Of a DNA stretch of 64,000 nt, positions 10,977 to 22,689 are shown piece by piece. Position numbers and translations under genes: made by a program. The notes under the pieces were generated by a model. That model made no database searches, was not told the DNA's origin, and saw only the letters and a program-made list of their open reading frames with translations. The first letter of the stretch is position 1, and each line of letters begins with the position of its first letter. This DNA comes from Thelonectria olida (Eukaryota > Ascomycota > Sordariomycetes > Hypocreales > Nectriaceae): the NCBI GenBank assembly GCA_020736575.1, contig JAGPYM010000009.1, forward strand, positions 62,001-126,000, in the 5' to 3' direction.

Positions 10977-12238
10977 CTGGGTAAAAGCAAGCATAGACAA
11001 CATTGTTTAATTATTTCTACACCAAGTATCCTCTCCCCAGCATACACTTAATAACCGGCTTGGCTCTTCATTCAAGCTCAACACATCTCCCGTCCTAAAC
11101 CCTCCAGAGCAGCGGAGGCAACCTCTCCTCGACACTCGCCATGTTTTTCCGCGTCTTTTCACAATCTCCGGCCAAACCGCCTCCCAAGGGGGAAGGTCTG
11201 TCGGTTGCTACGCGGCCTCATACGTATTGTAGGCGACCAACGCATCCCCTTGTCCTGTCCATGCCCACATTTCCAGGTGCCGAAGCGTTCCCCCAATCTG
11301 CAGATCTTGGCCCTTGCAACTTTGCGTTTCGTTTTAAGTATTGCCGCAAGAATTAGTTGACAATGGGTTGTTCCACCAATGGATGGCCGTCGTGAAGCTG
11401 TTCGCATGGATGTATGAAGGGACTCATGAGCAATTGAGCCTCTGCCTCTGCCGCCCGTCTCATCAGCCTCACCTGAGTTGATGGATGACGAAGAAAGATC
11501 TGAGCTTGCCAACATGCTCAGGACATTATCGATGCCTATTTTTCGAGAATTAATTATGCTGAGCATGGCGCACACTACACCATGATACCTGATCGCATCC
11601 TCAAGCTACCTATGCGACGACAGCGGCAATTTTCGAATAGCCAGAGCACTAGAACAATGGCAAAATAACTCTACAGACAACTCTAATAATAGCCGATATT
11701 ATCCAAGGGCCGCCGTAGCCTTGGCAGCGATCCCCTGCCCTCCACCCAATATGTCAAGCATCAAGGGCCCACGACGCCGCAAACCGTTAATTAAAGGACA
11801 CATGGAAATCGGCCAAAGTGCCCGGAAAGGAACCCATCGCCCATCAATTACATATCCTCAACCTGTTCGTGTTGGCTCTGGATAGTCGGTCCCCCTGCTG
11901 ACAGCCCCCGGACACGCCTCGGACCGTGTTCTTCCACAACTCAGAATCCAGACGAAGAATGCCCCTGTTTCATATGTTTCTAGGAACCTCTGCGCATCTC
12001 CGGATAGTACTACGATTATGCTGCTCTCGGCCGTCTCGGAGAAGGATGCCATGCCCATTGAATCATTATCCGCGTCAATGGTAGCATCGTCCGGTCCATG
12101 GGCTGTTTGCTCAGCGCAGGGTTCGTCCGAAGATCCTCGTCCACAGATAGAAGATAAATACAACCACTATACCTCCTACACGATGAAGGCTTCTCTCCCA
12201 CCTCATCCCTCTCTCCCTACCCGTCTCTCCCCCCCACC
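10977..12238. promoter_or_regulatory. Intergenic region and GH105 promoter
   Basis: About 1.26 kb without a supportable gene. Near 12153-12165 there is an AT-rich GATAAATAC block that could serve as a TATA-like element, and a strong CT tract runs right up to the GH105 ATG (about 12190-12238), typical of fungal leaders. Frames of up to about 138 codons on the minus strand show no family features. Confidence 0.5.
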
Positions 12239-13439
12239 ATGAAGTCTCCAAGCCTCCTCGCCGTGCTGGCCGCCAGCGCGTCCGCCGCGTCGGCAGCCAA
12301 CACCTCGTACGCCCGCCGGATGGCCGACTCGGTCATCCGCCGCGGCGTTGACCCTTCGTTCCACTACAGCCAGGCGACGCTCTACACCGGGCTCGAGAAC
12401 GTCTACGCCCTCACGGGGAACTCGTCCATCTACGACTTCTACCGTGAGCAGATCGACGCCTTGGTCGCTGAGAACGGCTCCATCGCCCTGTACAACTACT
12501 CCAAGCACTCGCTGGACAACTACCGCCTTGGAAACAACATTCTCTGGTGGTACGAGAAGACGGGCGAGGAAAAGTTCAAGATCGCGGCCGAGGACATCAA
12601 AGCCACGCTTGATTCGCACCCGCGAACGCCAACCGGCGGCCTCTGGCATCGCGATCCCACCTACCCCAACCAGATGTGGCTCGATGGCATCTTCATGGCT
12701 GATACCTTCTACGCCAAGTACGTCTCCCTGTTCCAGCCGAACAACGAGACTGCCTGGGCCGACATTGCGCTTCAATACGACAAGATCGACAATGTCACCC
12801 GCAAGGACAACAACCTCTTGGTGCACGGCTACGACGAGGGCAAGACGGCCGTCTGGGCTGATCCCGAGACCGGCGCCGCTCCTCTGGTCTGGGCCCGAGC
12901 CGACGGATGGTACTTCATGGCTCTGCTGGAGGTCATCAACCTATTCCCCAAGAAGTACGCCGCGCGCGAGAGACTCATCACCTACTTCCAGCTCCAAGCC
13001 GAGGGCCTGAAGAACGCGCAGGACGAGCTCGGCGGCTGGTGGAACATCATGGACTCGCAGTACGAGGACGTCGAGGGCAACTACCTGGAGAGCAGCGCGA
13101 GCGCCATGTTTGCGGTTGGCTGGATCCGCGGCCTGAACCGGGGTCTTCTCAACAAGAAGACCTACGCCGGTGTCGCCAAGAAGGCGTACAACGCTCTTGT
13201 GGACTTGTGGATCACTGAGAACGATGATGGCACCATCAACTGGGAGGGCACCGTCGAGGTTGGAAGCTTGGGAAGCAATGCCACGTTCCAGGTACGCGAG
13301 ATCCAAGCACACCTCTTGGAAGGGTATATGCTAACGAATTGGACAGTACTATGCAAGCATCGACGTTGTGCAGAACGATCTCCGCGGCATCGGTTCCTTC
13401 TTGGTGGCCGCAAAGGAGTGGGAGTCGCGCAAGTTCTAG
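12239..13439 (+). CDS. Secreted GH105 unsaturated glucuronyl/rhamnogalacturonyl hydrolase
   Basis: Exons 12239-13291 and 13347-13439 (55-nt intron, GCTAAC branch) give 381 residues. The N-terminus MKSPSLLAVLAASASAASA is a typical signal peptide. (alpha/alpha)6-barrel motifs of the YteR/YesR family follow: SLDNYRLGNNILWWYEKTG, GGLWHRDPTYPNQMWLDGIF with the general-acid Asp in WLDG, LVWARADGWYFMALL, DELGGWWNIMDS, ESSASAMFAVGWIRG, and after the intron VVQNDLRGIGSFLVA. The enzyme removes the unsaturated uronyl residue from oligosaccharides made by pectate or rhamnogalacturonan lyases, outside the cell. N-glycosylation sequons are frequent. Reading through the intron would replace the true C-terminus, so the spliced end at 13439 is preferred. 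Confidence 0.92.
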
Positions 13440-13533
13440 ACAGGTACATGTATAGATCTGTTCCAAGCCTAATATTAGTAGATAATAGACCAGTCATTGT
13501 TGAGGCGCAGCTATTAGATACACATGTTATCTT

Positions 13534-16500
13534 TCATATATACATTACTTTCTTGAGTCTCTGCAATGCCCCTTCATTGTTTCTATTGTACAGTAATAGA
13601 ACCACTTCATTGTAAGAGGCCGTCAGGTTGATTTCCTTAGTCCCTTCCAGGTTGTCTTCCACCCTCCTTGCTTTGGCGTAGTACTCTAGAGCAATCGAGT
13701 TGATGCCGAGCAATTGGAACAGGCGGCCGAGATTGTAGTACGCTTCTGCCTCAGCCATGGGGCACGTCTGGCTCTGCTGTTGGCTGAAGTCGACGTACTG
13801 GGACAAAAAGGACTGCCCCTGTAGGAGCAGATACTGTCGGTTTGTGGACTGTCGCTTGAGCCCATAGTGGACGTAGGCTAGACCAAGGCTCAAGTTGACC
13901 ATGGGATTGCTATCGTCCAAAGCCCGAGATCGCAGAAAATAACCTACGGAATAATTAGCACTGGAACTGATTCTGCCCTCTCTGTAGCGTTGTCGTACCC
14001 AAAGCATAGGTGTAGCTCGTCGAGGTGAACAGGATGTGCCCATAGAGCATAAGCAAACAAGCATCGAGCATCGGCTCACTGGTGTCGGTCGAGCTAGTTG
14101 TTTCGCGCCGGGCCTGCGCTGCTTCATAGGCATCGTCCATAGCCTTGATCTGGCGCAGAATGAACTTTTGGGCTGGGCCTGACGTGTACCACGAGACTGG
14201 TGACTGGCAAAGGCTGGATAGCAAAGCGAACATTCGGGATGAATCGGACATTGCGCCGTCTCTCATTAAATAGCGAGCTGTGGCCACACATTTCTCCTCG
14301 TCGCTCGTATAGATGGCGCATGCTGGATCTGTTAGAAACCGAAGAATCGCTAGCTTAAATGACTTACTTGTCCAAGCAACGTGGATGATGAAGGCATGTT
14401 CTGGCGTTTGAAAGGCTGTGGAATCTCTGGCTGCCTCGCATACTTGATACGCCTCATCGCGGCGATGTGCCATGGCCAACCCAATGGCATAGTCGAGAAA
14501 CAAGTCCAGCCACCTGTCAAAGGAGATTCCTTGGTGATCCAATGCCGATGGGGCTTTCTCCGGCCCGTCTTGTCCAGTGCTAGGCGCAACAGCTAAGCAG
14601 AGAGGTCAGGCTGGGCATTCGGGGGGCAACTGTAGAATGGGGCTTACTGCGTGCAAGTCTCTCGTACATCTTCGAGAGCTCAGTCTTATGTTCACCCCCA
14701 GGATGTTCCAGCGAGCTCCTAGTCCCAAGAAACCTCAAATACTTCTCCCAGGTATAGAACTTCTTCAATGACCGGAAGTCATCGACCAATTCCTTTGAGG
14801 ACGCCATCCAATCTTTGATGAGATCACTTCGGCCCTCCTTGATCTGTCGTCGCAGGTCCCGGACAACTTCATACTGCTGAGACAACTTCACAGCCCGAGA
14901 CTGTTCGTCCTGTGCACGCTTATCCGGACCTGCCAGTCGTTTCGGTCTGTATCGCCGCGGTATGACTCTCTTCCCGGCGTTCTCGTTCGCGGCTCTTGCG
15001 CCCGTCGCTCTGCGACGCGGTACTCGGCGTTCCGTTTGAGTCGAAGAGTAAGGAATGGATACTCCCTCGGGGTTCTGGTTTGGGTCATGGTCTTGGTCTC
15101 GAGCTTCTCGCAAAGCCATTGCTTCGGCCGCCAGGATTAGGGCCTCTTCTTCCTCTCGCGTCTTTTCGTACATATTTGCAAGTTCAATACGTGCATCAAT
15201 ATTATCCTCGTCAGTCTCAATTGCTGCCAGGAAGTATTCCTCAGCGACAGCGTGATCTCCGTTTGCAAAATGGCACCGCCCCAGCTGCAACAGAACCAAG
15301 GCATCCGCACTGCCAGGCAAGTCCCGCAAGATTTCATAATACTTGATGGCTAGAGCAGTATGCCCTTGATGAGCCAGTTCCTCCGCAATGTCGAAAGCAA
15401 GAAATGGAAAGTCAGCAGCGAACTCTCTCGTGGGTTCGGCTCCCGGGTCAAACCACAATAAATGTCTCTGTCATGTCATATCAGCACGGTATCTCTGGCT
15501 GGAGAGTAATTGGCTTACCATTGCTTCATAGTTGTCGCCGACCCGGAAACGGTATATCGCGAGTCGGGCTCGTAGATCGTGCGGCAGCCCTTGGCCATAG
15601 AAACTCGAGTCACACGTTCCAGCACTGAACTCGGGGACAGAAGTACGCCTCTCATCGTCAGCATCCCACTCGCGATCGTCTGATTGCCAGTTATCCCAGT
15701 AGGCTTCAGCCCCCCGGCCGAGAAACCAGCGAGAGAGCGACTTCACTTGCCCGATCGCATCTGAATATCGGCCAGTCGACGCAAACAGCTCGACATAGAT
15801 ACCAACATCATGCCAAGGGGCGTGCCCTGGTTCTTGGGCAACAACGCGTTTCTCGTGCTCGAAAAATCGTTCGTAAGCTGAGATGGCGGCAGGCACCGCA
15901 GTGTCTGCGTGTTTGTTATCAACGCAGGCCTCGGCAAGTTTTCGAACAATCTCGAGGTCGTAGGGTCGCTTTTTCAAGACGATCTTGTATTCTGCAATGG
16001 CAGCAGCCAGATGGCCTTGTCTGTGACATACCATCCCCTTGCCGAGTCTGGCATCGATATTGGTACCATCAGCCCGCAGAGCAGCCGAATAGCACAACCT
16101 GGCCGTGTGGAGGTTTCCAGCTTCATCAGTTTCCAGAGTGTCCAGAGCAAAGGTGGCGCACCGAAGCCATCCCCCCACGTCCTTGGGCCGGAGGTGCGCA
16201 GCGTAGACCATAGCCGACAAGGCCTTGTTCAAGTCACCCTGTTCTCGGAAGATGGACGATAACGTGGTCCATGCTTGATGAGTCTCTGCGTTGATTCTAA
16301 TGACTTCGAACACTAGATCCATAGCAAGCTCATAGTCGCCGCCGAGGAAGGCCTTGTTCACCTTGGCGAGGCGCGCCGTGATATCTCCTCGAGGCTTTGC
16401 CGCTTTGCGAGGACCACGGCTCCCTCGTGCCCTGGCGCTACCGCGAACTTCACGAGACGGTGCGCCTTCATCTCGTTGAGTGGCCAGAAATTCGCGAACA

Positions 16501-16658
16501 GTTTCGTCGAACTTGGCAATGTCACCCTCCAACTCCTCCAAATCGGAATCTGCATCTGACGCCTCGTCCTCGTCCCTAATTTTCATCAGTCAAGTTCTTG
16601 CTTTCGCTCCACGAGACAATTACCTTTCGAAGCTTTCTCCGGGTCTTGACGACGCCAT
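13534..16658 (-). CDS. sfc4: Transcription factor TFIIIC TPR subunit (Sfc4/Tfc4, tau131)
   Basis: Six exons (16658-16624, 16575-15519, 15467-14648, 14592-14368, 14328-13999, 13943-13534) close in phase to 958 residues. An acidic N-terminus (EASDADSDLEELEGD) precedes two TPR arrays, e.g. LGGDYELAMDLVFEVIR, AETHQAWTTLSSIFREQGD, GTNIDARLGKGMVCHRQG and, in the second array, GDHAVAEEYFLAAIETD, separated by a basic charged linker around RRVPRRRATG. This is the TFIIIC subunit that bridges B-box recognition to TFIIIB recruitment for RNA polymerase III genes in the nucleus. The intron at 14329-14367 is only 39 nt and stays open if retained; splicing gives the more family-like AWT-NPACAIYTS join. Its stop lies 94 bp from the convergent GH105 stop. 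Confidence 0.9.
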
Positions 16659-17117
16659 TCTGACAAAATGAATCGCCAGTGGGTTGTGAGAAAATTAATG
16701 CAGTGGCATGAACGGGTTTGGTCCTGCTTCGTCTGAAATTTGATTGAATCATTCGTGAAAGGCACTTTGCAGGGTCCCGTACTCTGGTTTTATGTGGGGC
16801 ACGTGAGTACCTACAAATAATTCTACGTTGGCTTTACAACACATGCTAACTGCTTAGGTAGGTCAAAAATAACTTCCAGGTGCATTAACAAATCCTCCGA
16901 TAGACGTATTCCACTTTTATTGTTTGTAATTAAGGTAACGGAATCCAATATGTTACGAGCAATTGTGCACCGGACCAACGGTGTCGTCTCCTTCGCCTAT
17001 ATAAAATATAAGATATCCTAAGCCATCTACTGCCCAGACGTCACGAAAGGAGACTTGCTGCGACTTCATCTCCAGTTCCCAGTCGCCGCTTCTCTACTGG
17101 TTCGATCGTTATACGTG
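16659..17117. promoter_or_regulatory. TFIIIC-subunit promoter and Vts1 3' flank
   Basis: 459 bp, AT-rich around 16800-17030, with ATATAAAATATAAG near 16998-17011. No gene or tRNA fold was recognised. Confidence 0.45.
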
Positions 17118-19065
17118 TTAACCGAGCTTTCCATCGGCCTTGGCTTCTGCGGGGGTGTGAGCTTTGAAAATCGGCATGTGCATTTGGCAGTCAGCACTTA
17201 CCTCTGACTTGCTCAAAGACCTTGAGCATCTTCCTGCGCGCTCCGAGCGCGTTCACTCCGCGGTCTTCAAGGGCCTTGTCATCCAGTTCAATCAAATCCG
17301 TCCATTTCATGTCCTTCAAGTTGTCGGTATACTTATGGAGCCGAAGACTGCGAAGCCAGCTGGGAATGTCCTGCAACAGAGTCGGGTCGGTGGGGTCCTC
17401 CGGAGGCTTGGAGCTGCCCCTGCGGCCCCGGGGCGATCGGCCTCGTACCATATCAGAATGATCAGACAGGTAACCCTCATGGCCACCCATACCAAGCTGG
17501 CCGAGATTCACGGATGGAAGTCCACCGCTCATCAACGGCGAGGTACCGTCATACGCACTGAGGAACCCATTGTTCTGGGGCGAAGCGAATGGTGCCATAT
17601 TAGCAATGCCAGGCTGCATAGCAATTCCCGGAGAGTTGGGGCGCGATCGTTGACCGCCGAGTCCCAAGTTCTGCTGGGCTTGAATTGCGATAAGCTGTTC
17701 ACGGCTAAGGACCTGGCCGTGTTCGTTGATCATGACCACATTGGCTCCAGGAATGTTGATGTTCTGAGGTCCAGGAGAAAGTGGTGGCTGCCCATTATCG
17801 TTGGACTTTGTTCGACGGTATTTTCGAACATCATCCAGAGCGAATCGATTGTTCACGGTGGAAAGCGCTGCAAGTTTCATGGCGGTAGCATTAGCAACCA
17901 TATCCGCTTGTGTACCAGCAGGATTGGCAGTGTTGAAAGTGGAAGCCATCGGGGTGTTAACCATGGACGCCCAGTTCCCACTGCTGGCATTGTACGGAGA
18001 GAGCAAGGGGAGGTCTGCTTGATTCTGGTCTGGAGCCGTGAGGGTGGTACTCTGGATAGCCGCGTTGTTGCTGGTCAGCTGGGGACGGGGCGATCGAAGT
18101 CCACCAGCCGGAGTTGGCTGTACAAACTGGCCCATGGGGGGCTGTGCACTGGCGCCCTTTGCATCACCAGAGCCGCTAGCCCATGGCGACGAAGGGTTGG
18201 CAGCAACGGAGTCTCGGGAATCCTGTGACGGTGCGAGAGATGGATTGTTAATCGAACTACGTGGGTCTATGGCGGCACTGTTGCGATTCGACGCAGGCGG
18301 GTTGCCTGTTTGCTGAGTGAACTTGGCTTTCTCAGTCGCGATGGCGGCGGCAGCATCTGGAAACATTGCGTTGATGGTGGAAGGGTCGAGTCCCGAGTGT
18401 CGCTTAGTAGAACCGACCATGGAGTTTCGGGCCATGGAGTTTCGAGCGGAGTCAACGTTGAGCTTATTCATGGCATCGCTGAGACGGTTCGACATGGGAT
18501 CTGCTGACACGTTAGATGGATGCTCGAGTCATTGCGCAGGAATGCGAAGTGTACCTTTATCGAAACTAGCAGGGGACAGCACTCCGGACATGGGATGATT
18601 CTTACCCATCTGCTGAAGCACCTGGATAAAGAAGCGAATCTGGACCTGGGTCGTTTGCTGCAACAGAGCGTACAGAGCAGCGGTGCGCTCAGCCTCACTA
18701 AGGACTCGGAACCATTGCTCGATGGCGCTCAGCTCATCTTTGAAGTCCTGATCCAGAGTTGCAGCAGCCATTTCTTCCAGTGTTGTCTCATACTGGTCAA
18801 TGTCGGCAATCCATTGTTGGGCGATTTTGTCCTGGGAGTCTGACTCCCCGCCGCCCGGTCCAAAGTTCTGTTGGGTTTGACCATAGAAGTCAGACGAGGG
18901 TCGGATACGACTAGACGGCGAAGGACCGGTGAGAGCAGCCATATCGGCGGAGGCGCGAAGGGAATGACCCGACCCGATAGCCCTCGAGGAGGGAGGTCGC
19001 AGGTTAACCGTCGTGTTGGCCTCCGGCGTGCTGTTTCGGTTCCCGATAACGTGATTTCCAGACAT
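17118..19065 (-). CDS. vts1: Vts1/Smaug SAM-domain RNA-binding protein
   Basis: Three exons (19065-18555, 18500-17202, 17146-17118) give 612 residues. The N-terminal conserved region has [18 protein letters not shown] and [20 protein letters not shown] (about 90-145). A long Ser/Asn/Pro/Gln-rich linker follows. The C-terminal SAM domain (about 545-605) starts [20 protein letters not shown] and continues [17 protein letters not shown], the classic Vts1 hairpin-binding fold. The protein recognises Smaug-type stem-loops in mRNA and promotes deadenylation in the cytoplasm. The last exon is only 29 nt ([10 protein letters not shown]). The intron-1 acceptor may be at 18501 or 18504 (adjacent CAGs), changing one residue. 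An upstream in-frame ATG at 19074 is possible. Confidence 0.93.
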
Positions 19066-20447
19066 GTTGAGCATTATTGTGTATTTGTAGAATTTTACAA
19101 ATAACTTAATTCGAAGAGGGGGTTGCACGCAAGCGTGGCTGAATGTGGTGGCAAGATAGGAAGGATAGTACAAGGATCGTCTCTCGACTCCTGCAGTGAC
19201 CGGCTGACCTCAAAGGAGTTCGGACAAGAAGAAGCAGGCCAGGGCAAACTATATCATCTTCTACCTCAGGAAGAAGATGGCACCTGAAAAAGTCAGTACG
19301 AAGTTCAGTCGAGGGCCGCCTGTTGGGAAATCTCGTCTGGTACGACTTAGAACAGGGTGGCTTTTGGAGGGGGAGCCGAGCGTATCATACCGCGCAAAAT
19401 GATACAAGACGTCAATGAAGGAATGATGTCTGCTTCCAGGCAGGCCAAAGAATTGGTCGATTAGATCCCGCCGCTTTGTATGCGGACCGGTGTCCTTTTA
19501 GCGATACTCGGAGTCGTGGGCAGAGAAGAGGTTTGGGTCAGCGCTTGCTGGCACTCTAAGTTGTCTTGACCTCAAGAGTCCAGCCCCTGTGCTTACCTAA
19601 GTCTGTAGCCCACGAGGCCGTTAATGCCCCGCCAAGGTATATCATGCCTGAGGCAGAAAATCATCCCATGACCGCCTCACTCGTTGCCCAAGTTCCATGA
19701 CCTCGCATGTTGATGTCGTTGTGGCCAGGGGCGTGAAACTGAAGCGTTTCTCCGTGAGGTTTTATTTGGCAAGGTATTTTTCGCGGACTGACCTATTTCA
19801 AGGAGGCTGAATACGTCAATAATTAAATGCTGTCGGTATCCGGGCAATTAAATTCTTGGTAATTTCACTGTTGGATCCAACCACTCAATCGGTACAAGGG
19901 GCCCATGACTTCAGATCCGTTCTAGAAAGAATGCGGACACTTTGGATCTTACGCCCAAGAATTACCCATTCGTTTCTCGTTGGGCGTGTTCTAATGAGTA
20001 CGAACAAATATAGCACGTCGTACACATGCTGGAACCACGACCCTGTTTAGACGCAACCAGTCTGCTTGAGCATATACATATGCACCTAGAGTTAACTGAT
20101 AGTGTCCGCTCTTAGCTCTTGTTTTGGATAGCAATATTGAGTTGGCGTTTCAACAACTCGTCACAGAAAAGCTCGCGAGATGGGTCACAGATTGGACGCA
20201 CAGAGGATTGGCATGGGTGGGAGTAACAGTCTCGTGTTCCTCAAACTTCCGAAAGGTGTGGTATGTGCAAATCTCGACTCTGAACCATCACAATGCCGGT
20301 ACGCCAACGAAGTTTTGAATGACCACCTTCATCAGTAGGCCGACCGCATGGCATTCCCCTCGTCTATTTCTGCGGGCTCTACTGTTTTGGTCTCCGGGAG
20401 AGAGTTTCCTCCAGTTTTGAACCTTTGTTTTTTCCTTGCCAGGTACC
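19066..20447. promoter_or_regulatory. Vts1 upstream region
   Basis: About 1.4 kb between the vts1 start and the 3' end of the eL29 gene. Only short unconvincing frames; no repeats. It likely contains the vts1 promoter and a long 5' leader. Confidence 0.45.
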
Positions 20448-20825
20448 TCAAGCAGTCTCGCGCTTGCCCTCCTTGACCTCCTTCTGTTCAATGTGTCAGT
20501 GTATTGTGCTGAAAATTGGGAGTTGGTCTTCGATCGGGAGTTGGCGTACCAGAGCCTTCATGTTGCCGTGAAGAGCATGTCGGTGGTTGCGTCGGAATTT
20601 GGGGTCGGTTCCCTTCAGCGAGGGGTAACGGGAAGTCTTGGGCTTCTTGATGCTGCAAAAAGTGTCAGAAACAAGCCTTCAGAACTTCCTCGTCAATTTC
20701 GACATACCCGTTACGGTGCGCCTTGCGCGACTGGTTGTGCTGAGACGAGTTCTTCGACTCTGGAAAACGTCAGTAATCAACTCGTTCATACGAGGCAGTC
20801 GGGCGATCAATCACATACTGGCCAT
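20448..20825 (-). CDS. rpl29: Large-subunit ribosomal protein eL29
   Basis: Four small exons: 20825-20819 (7 nt), 20759-20708, 20652-20550, 20483-20448; all introns are GT-AG (59, 55 and 66 nt). The join gives a 65-residue, strongly basic protein whose segments MAKSKNSSQHNQSRKAHRNG, IKKPKTSRYPSLKGTDPKF and RRNHRHALHGNMKAL match eukaryotic eL29. It is a component of the 60S subunit. No exon is long enough to stand out as an open frame, so the gene is easily missed. Opposite-strand frames here are shadows. Highly intron-rich architecture is common in fungal ribosomal protein genes. Confidence 0.95.
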
Positions 20826-21496
20826 TGCTGCTGTTGGATTCCCTGGTTCAACGGAGAAAGATCGCAAAGTTACAGTGATGATGCCAAATTTGTGTGTGAA
20901 CACTGGAGGAGAAGCCCTAGCCGATAAAGAAAGTGGGTCTCGGCTGACATAATCCACCATGCTTCTTAGCGGAGCCCTAAGATGCATCTCTGACTGCTGA
21001 GCTGTGGCTAATGCGAAGCTGCGCCACAAACGACCCATTCGCATGCAATCGCTCAGGAGGTCAATCTCAAGTTTAAAAGGGTCATATGAGGGTGTTCATG
21101 TGGTGCAGGACAGTGGATGTCGATGAGAGCTACCTTTGCAATCTATTCGAACTTGAAGTACTTCGTACAAAGTACGAAATTAAAATTTAGTCCTACTACG
21201 TACATAGTAGTACGCGCTGCGTGGCTTCGCAGCGTTCTGTCAAGAACGTTGCACCTCCAAAGGACTTCAAGAATCTCACCACTGCAGGACAAAGCTCTTC
21301 GGACTTTAACTTAACCATCAAAAAAGAATGATAGCATAAAAGAGATCAAACCAGCCGAATACTCTAATACCGAAACACCCATGTAATATCCCGAGTCCGT
21401 CGTATTTTCTTTGAGGCCAAGTAATTGCAGGGAAGCGTCCGTCTCTACATGTGAGCACTTTCTCCAAACACCAAGAAAAGTAACAATCAGTCAGAC
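20826..21496. promoter_or_regulatory. eL29 promoter and flank, with clustered inverted repeats
   Basis: 671 bp between the eL29 start and the stop of the mitochondrial-carrier-family gene. It contains a dense run of short perfect inverted repeats at 21155-21248 (reported separately). No gene seen. Confidence 0.5.
21155..21248. repeat. Cluster of short perfect inverted repeats
   Basis: Within 94 bp there are: palindrome GAAGTACTTC (21155-21164); TTCGTAC-aaa-GTACGAA (21162-21178); CTACTA-n6-TAGTAG (21193-21210); CGCTGCG-n6-CGCAGCG (21215-21234); CGTTCT-n4-AGAACG (21233-21248). All stems are perfect. Function unknown; could be protein-binding sites, RNA structure, or the debris of a small foldback element. 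Confidence 0.7.
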
Positions 21497-22689
21497 TTAA
21501 CCCGAAGTCGTGACGGGCTTGACCGCAACACTATGTGCCGCTCCGGCCTTTGCAGCAGTTGCGAGTTGAGCAGCTGATCGAAGGTGTTGAAGTCGTAGAT
21601 TCTTCAGATATCGGATGAAGAGAATGAAGAGCAGTTCAACTCTATCAAATGGTTAGGGTCAATCTTAATTGGCGGGAATGTTACATACCTCTCTTTGGTC
21701 ATCATCAGAATGCCTTGAACCAAGAAACCCTTGAAGATCTGGGGCCCAATGCCCTTGAAGAGACCCAACAAGCCTTCATGTTCGATGATGAACTTCATCA
21801 CCTCGACAAAACTACTGAAAGGCTTGCCGTTTCTGGCCGGAGGTGGCTTCGACTGCAGGCCAACCTTGGCCACGATAAGTGGTTGAGTAGCGATGGTTGC
21901 CAACGCCTTGGACATGGCACCGAGGACTAGTAGCGGATCAGTAACCAAAGGACGACTCCGACTGTATCGATGCACTTACGAAAGGCTTCCCAGGGCTTCA
22001 AGCTGGTCCTCCCGGGAAAGAAAGATTCCTTCAACCGCTCGTACGCTCCGTATGTGATAGCAGGGTTGACAACAAGGACCAGACTGGCCTTCAGTCCCCT
22101 CCAAAGGCCTGAGACGCCATCAGGCCCTTCAATGACCTCACGCGCCGTTTCAAGCATTCCTTTGCGGTCCTCCTTCTTGGCAGTTTGCTGGCGTGTGGTG
22201 ACGACGGCGACCGGGATGGTGCATAATTGCGCGATGGCACCGGCGACGGCGCCTAGAGAGAGCTCAACCAGCGTCGAGGGGTGGGCAGAACCCTTTGCTG
22301 ACTTTGTATATAGCGTTCGAACAATGCTATACCAGTAAAAGTAGGCGAAGTTGGTGGACGCTACTCCAAGCAGAGCTCCGTTCATGCCGGTGTAGAGACC
22401 GCGCATGCCGTCATCGGCGACGATTCGCGTAATCGCATCCCATGTTGAATTATAATGGGGTTCGTCGTGTGCAGCGATGTCGCCATTTTGGGGATTCGGT
22501 TTGACTTGAACCTGCAGTCTTGTTTTGACGCTGGACGGCGCCGAGTCAGCGACCCGATGATAGGACTCGTTTGGGCGGCGCGACTTACATATCAAGGGGA
22601 TAGACGAGAGCATTCGCAAGAACTGCACCTGACGCTCCAGCTACGGCGCGGCCCCAAGGGGAGATTTCCGGCTTTGACTGTCCGGCCAT
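21497..22689 (-). CDS. Peroxisomal-type adenine nucleotide / mitochondrial carrier family protein
   Basis: Four exons (22689-22589, 22530-21980, 21926-21689, 21641-21497) give 344 residues. Three carrier repeats are visible: GASGAVLANALVYPLDIVKT with RLQ across the first intron, LSLGAVAGAIAQLCTIPVAV, and MSKALATIATQPLIVAKVGL. Each repeat has the Px[DE]xx-type signature, canonical in repeat 1 and altered (PVAVV, PLIVA) in repeats 2 and 3. This pattern resembles Ant1/PMP47, which exchanges ATP and AMP across the peroxisomal membrane for beta-oxidation; a different carrier substrate is possible. It is divergent from palB. Confidence 0.88.

Noticed and set aside
11159..11575. 138-codon minus-strand frame
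   Set aside because: No family likeness and no supporting exon structure.
12239..13615. GH105 gene read without its intron to 13615
   Set aside because: Reading through replaces the conserved VVQNDLRGIGSFLVA end and collides with the TFIIIC subunit gene; the spliced form ends at 13439.
17164..18228. 354-codon plus-strand frame
   Set aside because: Antisense shadow of the vts1 coding exons; no domain.
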